Position numbers and translations under genes: made by a program. Source: Thalassoglobus polymorphus (GTDB lineage Bacteria > Planctomycetota > Planctomycetia > Planctomycetales > Planctomycetaceae). From it: a stretch of DNA of 64,000 nt. The stretch is from assembly GCF_007744255.1 (NCBI RefSeq), contig NZ_CP036267.1, positions 5,902,001 to 5,966,000 of the forward strand, read 5' to 3'. Shown in pieces: positions 26,816 through 34,557 of this stretch (position 1 is its first letter; every line of letters begins with the position of its first letter). The notes under the pieces were generated by a model. It was not told where the DNA came from. It was given only the letters and a program-made list of their open reading frames with translations, and did no database searches.

Positions 26816-26847
26816 GCCTCGATGACTTCGGTCGTCGAGGCTTTTTT
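26816..26847 (+). terminator. Rho-independent terminator with UUCG loop
   Basis: An 11-bp stem (GCCTCGATGAC / GTCGTCGAGGC) closed by TTCG and followed by six T. It ends the DUF1549-DUF1501 operon. Confidence 0.85.
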
Positions 26848-26860
26848 CATTCAATCCGGC

Positions 26861-26920
26861 TAGAGCATCTTTCGAATTGGTTTGCAGTTTCTGCCTCGTG
26901 GCGAACAACATTTTTACTAG
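26861..26920 (+). repeat. Family A repeat, left half, interrupted by family B
   Basis: TAGAGCATCTTTCGAATTGG, then TTTGCAGTTTCTGCCTCGTG, then GCGAACAACATTTTTACTAG. At the internal CTAG the sequence switches to a complete family B element. Confidence 0.75.
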
Positions 26921-26998
26921 AACCGGTCCGAAAACCTTTGGAACCACCGCTTTCCTCAACGTTTGAGAGAGCAATTTCACGTTTCAGGACCAGTTTTA
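26918..26998 (+). repeat. Family B palindromic element, 81 bp, complete
   Basis: Ends TAGAACCGGTCC and GGACCAGTTTTA are near-perfect inverted repeats. The interior holds CGAAAACCTTTGG and GTTTGAGAGAGCAATTTCAC. Its far end TTA supplies the TAA stop of the minus-strand gene ending at 26996. Confidence 0.8.
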
Positions 26999-27733
26999 GT
27001 CAGGTTTGACTGCATTTGGGAGTGAGCGGACTCGCAGCGATTTGACTCGGATTGGCTTGGGGCCGTAGTCGGTATCGTAGACGCCCAGGACGACCATGCC
27101 CGGTTTGTAGTTGTCCAATGGAGTCTTAAAAACTTCGATGCGTCCGACCACTAACTTTAGTTCGTTCTCTGCTACGCTCAGCTTGAAAGGTTGCTCTCCC
27201 TTCCACTTGAAGTGATCGAACTCCACGGTTTGGTCTTCCAGAGATTTCGCCCCACGCATCTCTGAAACAAACCAAGGGCTGCCACTTGTTTTAAAGTTGA
27301 TGTTACTGATCGAGTAGCCATGACCCTGATCCCAGCCAACGAGAAAAAACCAGCCGCCGAATTCAGCGTGTTCAATGATCCCTTCTAGCTCAAACTGATC
27401 CGCCCAGCAGAGTTGCAAGGCTGCGTTCTTTCCTTTTGATTTTTGTATGTAGCCATTCGTCAATCCCCATTCGCCATCAATTGCGAAATGTCCGAGGACG
27501 AACTGATGCCCCGGCCTCGGTCCGGTGAAATTGAGTTCGTTGAGCGTTTTGACTTTTGACTTCGCAGGCAACGATTGATTGCCTCGCAGTCGACGGTTCC
27601 GCAAATGCAGCACTGTCCACTTGGACTCAGCAGTCACTCCTTCGAAATCCTCGGACTCCGCAAAAGCAGATGCCGCGAAAGTCCCGGGCAGACTGGCCAC
27701 TACCAGAAACAAAACGAAAACCGAACGCCGCAT
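26996..27733 (-). CDS. Exported concanavalin-like/DUF1080-type protein
   Basis: About 245 residues. The signal peptide RRSVFVLFLVVASLPGTFAA is followed by a beta-rich body: GHFAIDGEWGLTNGYIQKSK, WADQFELEGIIEHAEFGGWF, then GWDQGHGYSISN and a terminal KPIRVKSLRVRSLP. The pattern is that of DUF1080 or LamG-like jelly-roll domains that bind or cut glycans, but no catalytic residues stand out. ATG 27733 has AAGGA nine bases upstream. The stop codon TAA is contributed by a family B repeat. Possibly linked to the Tat-exported TIM-barrel gene just upstream. Confidence 0.55.
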   Translation of the reverse strand: MRRSVFVLFLVVASLPGTFAASAFAESEDFEGVTAESKWTVLHLRNRRLRGNQSLPAKSKVKTLNELNFTGPRPGHQFVLGHFAIDGEWGLTNGYIQKSKGKNAALQLCWADQFELEGIIEHAEFGGWFFLVGWDQGHGYSISNINFKTSGSPWFVSEMRGAKSLEDQTVEFDHFKWKGEQPFKLSVAENELKLVVGRIEVFKTPLDNYKPGMVVLGVYDTDYGPKPIRVKSLRVRSLPNAVKPD

Positions 27734-27933
27734 GATTGATATCCTTTCCGAGGATGAGCGCCTTCCTCGGTACTTATACGTACTTTGAATTGCAGTCTCT
27801 CCGTTCACATCTTCTGTGAGCTGTAGCTGTCGAAAGACCACGCTGAGAATTTCACTAATTCAAGCTTTGCATTCAGGCTTTGTATCCTGTGCAAGGTATC
27901 GCCAGCCGTGATTGAGCTGCGAACTCCGGACCG

Positions 27934-28007
27934 GTCTTCAGTGTCGATGAAGCCCCCGGTGAGTCACCGGGGGAGGGAAACGACCACTCAAGATGCAGTG
28001 ATATGAA
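27934..28007 (-). repeat. 74-bp hairpin element, family D, copy 2
   Basis: Inverted copy of 26671-26744. On the minus strand it follows the 28017 stop by ten bases. The core at 27953-27973 is a perfect palindromic hairpin: CCCCCGGTG, AGT loop, CACCGGGGG. Confidence 0.75.
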
Positions 28008-28016
28008 ATTGCTAAA

Positions 28017-28961
28017 TCAGGCAATTAATTCGCGGAGTTCATCGAGATACTTAGGAATCTGAACTTTAGGGTCTTCCTTTTCTTCGTACTCGAGAACGAC
28101 GTATCCGCGATAGTTCGCCTGCTTGAGGATACTGATGATCCGTTTGAAGTCGGCCGATTTCTTCCCTTTGTTGTTTGGGTTGATGGCGACTTTCACTTGC
28201 GCGTTCACTGCGTACGCTGCGATCTTTTCGAGGTCTCCGTAAGGGTCCTCGGTGCGGAAGTTTCCGCTGTCGAAGTTCACTCCGAAGAACGGAGAGTCAT
28301 CGACGTTGCTGACGATCGACAGGAGTTGTTCCGGTGTCGATGTGATTCCTCCGTGGTTTTCTAAAGCCAGAACAACGCCTTTCTCGGCAGCGTAGGCAAC
28401 CGACTCGTTGATGCCGGCGGTACAGCGTTCCAAGGCTGCTTCTTCAGTGTCTCCCTTGGGGATTTTTCCAGCGAAGATGCGAATGACGGGCGCTCCCATC
28501 GTCGCTGAGTAGTCAATCCACTGACGAGTCATTTCGAGTTGAGCGTCACGTGCTTCACCTTCCGGCAAACAGAAATCATTTCCGATGGCAGTACCAGAAA
28601 TGTCGAGACCCAGTCGGAATGTCTGAGCCTTGATCGCCATGAGGTATTCTTGAGTGACCTTCTCCGGGAAGTAGTAACTGGTAAGTTCTGTTCCATCGAG
28701 GTCCATTTCTGCACAAAAATCAATGAAGTCGGTGAGCTCCATTGATGATTCGGAATCTCGCGGTGTTGGCCAGTTTCGTGGGAGGTAGCGATTGAAGGAG
28801 TAGGCTGCCAAGGACAGCTTCATGTAGGGCTTACCTGTCCGCTGGATCGGTTGAGCGGCCAAACTGGTGCCTGCCATTCCGAGCATAGCAACTGAAGCGG
28901 ATGACGCAGCGAGGAATTCCCGGCGAGAAAATTGCTGAGAGCGAGGCTTGAGGTGTGGCAT
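28017..28961 (-). CDS. Tat-exported sugar phosphate isomerase/epimerase (xylose isomerase-like TIM barrel)
   Basis: About 314 residues. The Tat signal FSRREFLAASSASVAMLGMA is followed by a TIM barrel of the AP_endonuc_2 family: LAAYSFNRYLPRNWPTPRDS, MDLDGTELTSYYFPEK, GAPVIRIFAGKIPKGDTEEA, LALENHGGITSTPEQLL (metal-binding Glu), FFGVNFDSGNFRTEDPYGDL and terminal GYVVLEYEEKEDPKVQIPKY. Members isomerise keto-sugars or inosose; the substrate is unknown here. ATG 28961 is chosen; an in-frame GTG at 28982 is possible. Confidence 0.8.
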   Translation of the reverse strand: MPHLKPRSQQFSRREFLAASSASVAMLGMAGTSLAAQPIQRTGKPYMKLSLAAYSFNRYLPRNWPTPRDSESSMELTDFIDFCAEMDLDGTELTSYYFPEKVTQEYLMAIKAQTFRLGLDISGTAIGNDFCLPEGEARDAQLEMTRQWIDYSATMGAPVIRIFAGKIPKGDTEEAALERCTAGINESVAYAAEKGVVLALENHGGITSTPEQLLSIVSNVDDSPFFGVNFDSGNFRTEDPYGDLEKIAAYAVNAQVKVAINPNNKGKKSADFKRIISILKQANYRGYVVLEYEEKEDPKVQIPKYLDELRELIA

Positions 28962-29029
28962 GGCGGGAGATATTTCTTTCACAGGTTTTACTGTCGAAAA
29001 ATTGATTGGAGGATGTCGAAAACTGATTG

Positions 29030-29108
29030 AAATTTGATCCTGAACCTAACTTCACACTCTTAATGACTGCGGAAATCGCCCGTTTTCAGGTTTTCGGACC
29101 GGCTGTAG
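29030..29108 (-). repeat. Family B palindromic element, diverged
   Basis: TTTGATCCTGAACCT at one end and GGTTTTCGGACCGGCTGTAG at the other match the reversed family B; the interior has diverged. Lies in the divergent space between the TIM-barrel gene and apgM. Confidence 0.55.
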
Positions 29109-29238
29109 GATATCTCACTCGGATCAGCAATTGCCAGTCTGTGGACGGGTTACTGTCCGATTGCCATTCGAGATGCTAAATTTCGAGACTTGAACCGATC
29201 CCCGAATTCAATCACTGATAGCGAACAACGCGAGAGAG

Positions 29239-30450
29239 ATGATGCCAGACGTTCACGCACTGACCCGTGCTCTTCAAAAGAAAAATGATTCCAAAATTGT
29301 ACTCCTTGTCGCCGATGGGCTTGGTGGGGCTCCGCTTTCTCCAGGCGGCAAGACCGAGCTAGAAACAGCACAGACACCGAACCTGGACAAGGTGTGCCAG
29401 AACGGAACTTCAGGGCTCAGTCATCCGATTATGCCCGGAATTACGGTCGGCAGCGGTCCCGGACACCTTGGGTTGTTCGGTTACGACCCTTGGGAATACC
29501 AGATCGGTCGCGGCGTTCTTGAAGCATTGGGGATTGATTTTGATCTCGGTCCGAAGGATGTCGCCATTCGCGGGAATTTCTGTACTCTCGACGATGGAGG
29601 CAATATTAGCGACCGTCGAGCGGGTCGAATCCCGAATGAAGTGGGCGCACCACTCTGCGAGAAACTCAACAAAATTGAGATTCCCGGCGTCGAAGTTTTC
29701 GTTCGACACGTCAAAGAGTACCGACTTGTGATTGTGTTCCGTGGTGACGGACTTGGTGGAGATGTTTATGACACTGATCCACAAGCGACCGGTGTTCCGC
29801 CTCTTGAACCTCAGCCGAAGAAAGAGGGTTCTGAGCGGACGATTGAAGTTGCCAAGGAGTTCCTGAGACAGGCTCGCGAGATTCTGAAAGATGATGCACC
29901 TGCCAACTTCCTGACGCTTCGCGGCATCGCCAACATGCCACCGATTCCGACCTTTGAAGAAGCCTACGGGACAAAAGCAGCTGCGATTGCGGTCTACCCG
30001 ATGTATCGTGGCTTGGCTCGTCTGGTAAGTATGGATGTTCTCGATGCAGGGCAAACTCTGGAAGATCAGTGCGGTCGTCTCGAGCAGGCTTGGGATGACT
30101 ACGACTTCTTCTTCATGCACTACAAATACACCGATTCCACTGGTGAAGATGGGAACTTCGATGCCAAAGTGAAGCGGATCGAAGAACTTGACGCTGCCAT
30201 TCCACGTATCACCGGTCTCGACCCCACAGTTCTCATTGTCACCGGAGATCACAGTACTCCGAGTTTGTTGAAGTCGCACAGCTGGCATCCGGTTCCGACT
30301 GTGATTTCGGCGAAATCGTGTCGGACTGACGGAGTCTCTACCTTCGGAGAGCAGCAGTGCATTCAGGGTGGATTGGGACAGTTCGAGTCGAAGTATTTGA
30401 TGCCGATGGCCCTCGCACACGCTGGTCGGTTGGAAAAGTATGGTGCCTAA
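29239..30450 (+). CDS. apgM: 2,3-bisphosphoglycerate-independent phosphoglycerate mutase, archaeal type
   Basis: 403-residue glycolytic enzyme interconverting 3- and 2-phosphoglycerate in the cytoplasm. It belongs to the alkaline-phosphatase superfamily ApgM/AP-type: KIVLLVADGLGGAPLSP (nucleophile region), TAQTPNLDKVCQNGTSGLSH, GSGPGHLGLFGYDPWEYQIG, RADGxx-like NEVGAPLCEKL, and VTGDHSTPSLLKSHSWHPVP (metal ligands Asp/His). Length fits. Tandem ATGs at 29239 and 29242 follow GAGAGAG. It stands alone. Confidence 0.9.
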   Translation: MMPDVHALTRALQKKNDSKIVLLVADGLGGAPLSPGGKTELETAQTPNLDKVCQNGTSGLSHPIMPGITVGSGPGHLGLFGYDPWEYQIGRGVLEALGIDFDLGPKDVAIRGNFCTLDDGGNISDRRAGRIPNEVGAPLCEKLNKIEIPGVEVFVRHVKEYRLVIVFRGDGLGGDVYDTDPQATGVPPLEPQPKKEGSERTIEVAKEFLRQAREILKDDAPANFLTLRGIANMPPIPTFEEAYGTKAAAIAVYPMYRGLARLVSMDVLDAGQTLEDQCGRLEQAWDDYDFFFMHYKYTDSTGEDGNFDAKVKRIEELDAAIPRITGLDPTVLIVTGDHSTPSLLKSHSWHPVPTVISAKSCRTDGVSTFGEQQCIQGGLGQFESKYLMPMALAHAGRLEKYGA

Positions 30451-30696
30451 GTCACAATTTCATTACTCATGGAGACTTGGATCGTCTTTATGAACTACAG
30501 ATTGTAGGAGAGCCCGACTTCGAAAATCCGATGTTTTTTAATTCGATACAGTTTTTGTGAACCGATCACAAAGCAATTACGTCTAGTGCTTTGTCAGCTA
30601 TGGGTGTCGTGCAGTTTGAGTTGAGTCAGTTGGCGTCCGATGGTGTGCAACTCGATGAGAGCAGCTTGTCATTGATATAGAGATGGGCTACTCAAG

Positions 30697-30735
30697 CAAT
30701 TTGCTCTACCATGTGCTGGTAAGGCACGCGTTCAC
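30697..30735 (-). repeat. Family A repeat fragment
   Basis: AATTTGCTCTACCATGTGCT, then GGTAAGGCACGCGTTCAC: the reversed right third of family A, cut off by the start of the next copy. Confidence 0.6.
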
Positions 30736-30838
30736 TAGAGCATCTTTCGGATTGGTTTGCAGGATCTGCCCCGTGGCGAAAGCATTTTTACTAGAGAAAT
30801 GCGTTCTTCACGGTCACACGGTAGGGCAAACTGCTCTA
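30736..30838 (+). repeat. Family A palindromic repeat, complete
   Basis: TAGAGCATCTTTCGGATTGG at the left, CCCCGTGGCGAAAGCATTTT in the middle, GCGTTCTTCACGG and the right end GGGCAAACTGCTCTA. 103 bp. Confidence 0.85.
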
Positions 30839-30966
30839 GCGAAATTGCTCTGTCGAGTATTGAATGTCACGTTGCAAGCTGCGGATTCCGTTTTGTTGTT
30901 CCGAAGCTACACCTTCATCGAGATAACACTCTCACATGGATTGACTACTACTAGTAGGGAGAAGAG

Positions 30967-31686
30967 ATGACTGAAGAGCCTGTTTCCGAAGAGACACCTG
31001 TGACCAAACTAGAACCTGCAGCACCTGTCGGTGTGATTCTGATCTCGTATCCCAAAATCGTGTTCATGTGGCCCTCGTGGGTTGCTGCCATGATTTGCTG
31101 GTTTTGCATGTGGATGAAGCCTGATCTCACTTCAGCTTTCGCACATAATATCTGCTGGGTCTTCATGATTACCTTCACGTTGAACCTCATCGTGTTGGCC
31201 TTCGACTTCCCTCGCACCACTTCGTTCCTGCTGTTTGCGATCATTTCAACTGTTGTTCTGGGGGCAGTTTTGATCTTCAAGCAAATGCCCGATCTCGTGC
31301 CCGCTTTGGGGGATTTCATTCGCAGTATCAGACCGGTTGCGAATGCGACGTTCTATTTTCTTTATTCGATTGTGTTTCTGGTGATTTACATTTTTGTGTG
31401 GATTATGTCCCGGTTTGATTACTGGGAAGTTCGCCCGAACGAACTCTTGCATCACCACGGAATGCTGAGCGATCTGGAACGATTTTCAGCACCTCATCTG
31501 CGGATCGACAAAGAGATCAACGATATCTTTGAATACCTGCTGCTTGGTGCTGGTCGGTTGATTTTGCAGCCAAGTGGTGAAAAACGTGCGATCATTCTCG
31601 ACAACGTTTTCTTCATCAGCTCGAAGGAAAAGAAGATCACGAAATTGCTTGGAGCGTTGCAGGTCCAGGTGCGAGAACACTCCTAG
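30967..31686 (+). CDS. Four-helix membrane protein with cytoplasmic PH-like tail
   Basis: 239 residues, no named family. Four membrane helices (IVFMWPSWVAAMICWFCMWM, NICWVFMITFTLNLIVLAF, SFLLFAIISTVVLGAVLIF, FYFLYSIVFLVIYIFVWIM) are followed by a soluble domain: FDYWEVRPNELLHHHGMLSD, RFSAPHLRIDKEINDIFEYL, then RLILQPSGEKRAIILDNVFF. The alternating strands and the phrase on which orientation-sensitive contact is made resemble bacterial PH domains (YdbS/bPH2 type), an inference only. GGGAGAAGAG precedes ATG 30967. The stop TAG is the first three bases of a repeat. Confidence 0.6.
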   Translation: MTEEPVSEETPVTKLEPAAPVGVILISYPKIVFMWPSWVAAMICWFCMWMKPDLTSAFAHNICWVFMITFTLNLIVLAFDFPRTTSFLLFAIISTVVLGAVLIFKQMPDLVPALGDFIRSIRPVANATFYFLYSIVFLVIYIFVWIMSRFDYWEVRPNELLHHHGMLSDLERFSAPHLRIDKEINDIFEYLLLGAGRLILQPSGEKRAIILDNVFFISSKEKKITKLLGALQVQVREHS

Positions 31687-31783
31687 AGCAACTCCAGTAT
31701 TGACCCTTACGTTCTTCCTCGTGGCGAGTCGTCTGCGAGTCATGGAAGTGATCTTCACGGCACGGCGAGTACCTCATCATTGA
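31684..31783 (+). repeat. Family E palindromic repeat starting on a stop codon
   Basis: TAGAGCAACTCCAGTATTGA, then CTTCCTCGTGGCGAGTCGTC, CATGGAAGTGATCTTCACGG. The leading TAG is the stop of the membrane protein gene. The right terminus is decayed. Confidence 0.6.
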
Positions 31784-31844
31784 GTCTCACGCATGATCAG
31801 TGAGGCGATGGAGGAGGTGACGAAGGAGGGGGTGGAGGTTTTTG

Positions 31845-31876
31845 ACAAGCCCGGTCAAGAGATTGCCCGGGCTTGT
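31845..31876. other. Hairpin, possible weak terminator
   Basis: A 10-bp perfect stem, ACAAGCCCGG / CCGGGCTTGT, with a 12-nt loop; no T-run follows on either strand. Lies between two decayed repeats, about 160 bp after the membrane protein gene. Confidence 0.4.
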
Positions 31877-31894
31877 TCTCGCGCAGCTTTCAAA

Positions 31895-31986
31895 ATCGTG
31901 TTCGTGATTTGCCCCGAGGCGATCAGTCTGCGAAGCCATGAATGTGGACCTTCACAGATGTGATAAGCATTGGAAATGCTTTATGC
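31895..31986 (+). repeat. Family E repeat, diverged
   Basis: TGCCCCGAGGCGATCAGTCT, then GCCATGAATGTGGACCTTCA and the right end AAGCATTGGAAATGCTTTA. Just upstream of the Gfo/Idh/MocA gene. Confidence 0.45.
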
Positions 31987-32013
31987 TACGGATGACGGTT
32001 TCACAAAAATGGG

Positions 32014-33006
32014 ATGTCAGACATGGCAAAGATCAAGATCGGGCAAATCGGAGTTGGGCACGCACACGCCAGTGGGAAGGCTCGGGCGATCAAAGGCTCG
32101 AAGGATTTTGAGTTCGTCGGCGTTGCCGAATCGGACAGTCGTCTTCGCTCAATGTGGGAAAACGACGATACCTACGCTGGCCTCGACTGGCTTCCGCAGG
32201 AGCAACTCATCAACGATGACTCGGTCCAGGCGATCGCCATCGAGACGAATGTTCCCGACTTGCTCGATGTCGCAGAGGCGTGTATCGACGCTGGTAAGCA
32301 TATTCATCTCGATAAGCCTGCTGGCTTTTCGCTTCCGCAGTTCAAATCAATTCTCGACCAGGCTGCTAAGAAGCATCTGATTGTGCAAATGGGCTACATG
32401 TACCGCACACATCCCGGAGTTCAGCTTCTCGAAAACCTGTTGGAAAAAGGTTGGCTGGGCGAAATTTTTGCCGTCAACGCAGTGATCGGCAAACTGATGA
32501 ATGAGTCAAGTCGCCGCGGCATGCTCGGTCAACCGGGGGGAATCATGTTTGAGCTCGGTGGTCATATGCTGGACATTGTGCTGCACTTGCTGGGCAAGCC
32601 AGAATCGATTCACACAATCAATCAGCACAGTTCACCCATTGATGATGGCTACCTGGACAATATGCTGGCAGTTTTCGAGTATGCAACTGCACATGCCACG
32701 CTGCATTGCAGTTGCGACGAAGTTGATGGATTCGCACGTCGACAGCTCGTCGTTTGTGGCACCGAAGGGACTCTTGAGATCCGCCCCATGCCTAATCCCT
32801 CAGCCAAGCTAGCCCTCACCCAGGAGCGGGGTCGATTTCGCAAAGGCTGGCAGGAGGTCGAACTCCCCAAGTATATTCGCTATGTTGATGACATCGCCGA
32901 ACTCGCCCGCCAGATTCGGCACGAAGAAGACCCACGCTACAAGTACGAACACGATCTTCTTGTGCAGGAAACTCTCCTGAAAATTTCTGACGTGCCGGTA
33001 GACTGA
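32014..33006 (+). CDS. Gfo/Idh/MocA family NAD(P)-dependent oxidoreductase
   Basis: 330 residues, cytoplasmic. An N-terminal Rossmann fold ([20 protein letters not shown], an atypical G-x-G-x-x-H) is followed by [33 protein letters not shown] (the E/D-K-P catalytic Lys motif, here DKP near residue 97), [20 protein letters not shown], and the C-terminal beta-sheet domain with a His ([12 protein letters not shown]). Such enzymes oxidise or isomerise sugars and inositols; substrate not predictable. No Tat signal, unlike many planctomycete members. Stands alone. Confidence 0.8.
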   Translation: MSDMAKIKIGQIGVGHAHASGKARAIKGSKDFEFVGVAESDSRLRSMWENDDTYAGLDWLPQEQLINDDSVQAIAIETNVPDLLDVAEACIDAGKHIHLDKPAGFSLPQFKSILDQAAKKHLIVQMGYMYRTHPGVQLLENLLEKGWLGEIFAVNAVIGKLMNESSRRGMLGQPGGIMFELGGHMLDIVLHLLGKPESIHTINQHSSPIDDGYLDNMLAVFEYATAHATLHCSCDEVDGFARRQLVVCGTEGTLEIRPMPNPSAKLALTQERGRFRKGWQEVELPKYIRYVDDIAELARQIRHEEDPRYKYEHDLLVQETLLKISDVPVD

Positions 33007-33251
33007 TTGTTTGTGAATTGAGAGTTGGGCCGATTCGTGTGATCTTTGCAGCAGGTTTCTGTGTTGAATGTCTGGAACCAATCCAGAATTGGTCGTTTGT
33101 TCTGCTTTCGTAATCTGGAAAAACGGAATGAACCGCATTGAAATCTGCTGAGTAGATCGAGTTTCAGAGAGGCTCGTCGACTTCCGGCTTATGGTTGAGT
33201 AACTTCGAATCGAGCGACCTACACAAAACACTGATGTGAGAGCAGACTAAG

Positions 33252-33845
33252 ATGAGTCAGGACAGAACCGCCACGATCAAACGGACCACGGGTGAGACCC
33301 AAATCGAGTTGACCCTGAATCTCGATGGGACCGGGCAGGCCAATATTGATACCGGCGTCGGTTTTTTCAATCACATGCTCGAATTGTTCACCAAACATGG
33401 CCAATTTGATCTGACCGTGAAAACCGTCGGGGATACCGATGTCGACGACCATCACACCGTTGAAGATACGGGAATCTGTCTCGGGCAGGCACTTCGTGAA
33501 GCGGTCGGTGACAAGTGCGGCATCGTTCGCTATGGATCGATGACTTTGCCAATGGACGAAACCCTCGTCACTTCGGCTCTCGATCTCAGTGGCCGGTTCT
33601 GGTTTATTGATGCGTATGAAATTCCGACCGAAAAAATTGGGACATTCGATTCTCAACTGGTCGAAGTCTTCTGGCAGGCGGTAGCAGCGAACGCATTGAT
33701 GAACTTGCACCTCGTTCTGCATCACGGAAAAAATAGCCACCATATCGCTGAAGGATTCTTCAAGGCGACTGCCCGGGCCTTGCGAGCCGCGATCACAATC
33801 GATCCACGCCAGCAGGGTGTTCCCTCCTCGAAAGGTGTTTTGTAG
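33252..33845 (+). CDS. hisB: Imidazoleglycerol-phosphate dehydratase
   Basis: 197-residue monofunctional HisB, dehydrating imidazole-glycerol phosphate to imidazole-acetol phosphate in histidine synthesis. Mn-binding motifs are present: [40 protein letters not shown], and [20 protein letters not shown]. Length matches the usual 195-200. No other his gene is adjacent, so histidine genes are scattered, as is common in planctomycetes. ATG 33252 follows AGACTAAG, a weak ribosome-binding site. Confidence 0.95.
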   Translation: MSQDRTATIKRTTGETQIELTLNLDGTGQANIDTGVGFFNHMLELFTKHGQFDLTVKTVGDTDVDDHHTVEDTGICLGQALREAVGDKCGIVRYGSMTLPMDETLVTSALDLSGRFWFIDAYEIPTEKIGTFDSQLVEVFWQAVAANALMNLHLVLHHGKNSHHIAEGFFKATARALRAAITIDPRQQGVPSSKGVL

Positions 33846-33900
33846 GGTTGATTCACTCAAATGGTGAGTCTGTGCTGCGGCGCAAGGAGCAAGATCGCAT

Positions 33901-33934
33901 AAAAAAACTTCGCGACGATCCATCGTTGCGAAGT
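33901..33934 (-). terminator. Rho-independent terminator of the His-rich protein gene
   Basis: A 12-bp stem with one G-T pair (ACTTCGCGACGA / TCGTTGCGAAGT), loop TCCA, followed by seven T on the minus strand. Lies between the convergent hisB and His-rich genes. Confidence 0.85.
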
Positions 33935-33974
33935 GAGAGACGCATACTATACGAGTGCGGTTGAGCAAACAGTT

Positions 33975-34289
33975 TTAACGGATGTAAAGTCCGAAGCTGC
34001 GGGTTTGAATGCCGAAGCCTGTTCCATAGTAACCGTAGTTTCGTCTACCGTAGTAACCGTAGCGGTCATAATTGTAATGACCACGATAGTGTCCGTGGTG
34101 TCCACCATAATGACGGTACGGTCGCCCGTGAAATCCGTGATGGTGTCCGTGATGGTACGAACGGGAATGTCCGTGCCCATGATGACCATGATGGCCACCG
34201 TGACCGCGATGAGCCGCTTCGGCATTTCCACTCATGGCGAATAATGAGACACCAGCGACAGCAGCAATCATCAACATGTACTTCTTCAT
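33975..34289 (-). CDS. Small secreted His/Gly/Tyr-rich protein
   Basis: 104 residues. Signal peptide MKKYMLMIAAVAGVSLFAMS ending in GNAEAA, then a mature part with more than 20 His: AHRGHGGHHGHHGHGHSRSY and HYGGHHGHYRGHYNYDRY, then a Tyr/Gly-rich stretch and GIQTRSFGLYIR. The composition suggests metal (Cu/Ni/Zn) binding or a structural envelope role; neither is shown. Proteins of this type are frequent and poorly conserved in planctomycetes. It has its own terminator. Close to ATG 34289 on the minus strand is the ribosome-binding site AGGAGTC. Confidence 0.7.
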   Translation of the reverse strand: MKKYMLMIAAVAGVSLFAMSGNAEAAHRGHGGHHGHHGHGHSRSYHHGHHHGFHGRPYRHYGGHHGHYRGHYNYDRYGYYGRRNYGYYGTGFGIQTRSFGLYIR

Positions 34290-34557
34290 AGCAAGACTCC
34301 TGGGGGGAGAGGATTGTTTTGCAAGACGGCATTCTCCAAACGCAGGGAAGTGCTCGGGCAGACGTTGAACCCGTGCCCCGTCTTTGTCTGATGAGAATGT
34401 TCCGCAAATCCTTAGCCCGAAGCAGCACTTTCTGCCGGTGTGCGTCGTAAGTGTTTTGCTATGAGCGTTTTGCGGAAAATCGGCGATAGAGTTCTCGAAG
34501 GAAATCCTGTATCAGCTTTGCACTTGATGTCGTCGATGTGACAACGCTTGGCGATTG

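Larger units (their letters stand above)
30451..30966. other. Intergenic region with nested family A repeats
   Basis: No gene seen. It holds a partial minus-oriented repeat (30697-30735) running directly into a complete plus-oriented copy (30736-30838), then about 125 bp leading to the membrane protein gene, whose ribosome-binding site is GGGAGAAGAG. Confidence 0.6.

Noticed and set aside
29410-30420. 336-codon minus-strand frame opposite apgM
   Set aside because: Antisense shadow of a clear apgM gene; composition is biased and no family resemblance is seen.
30451-30966. Tandem repeat pair at 30697-30838 as an intact transposon
   Set aside because: Only 140 bp with no coding capacity; best explained as one repeat joined to a fragment of another.
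33933-34244. Val/Thr/Ser-rich plus-strand frame opposite the His-rich gene
   Set aside because: Its repetitive composition is the complement of the His/Gly/Tyr codons of the real gene, which has a signal peptide and ribosome-binding site.
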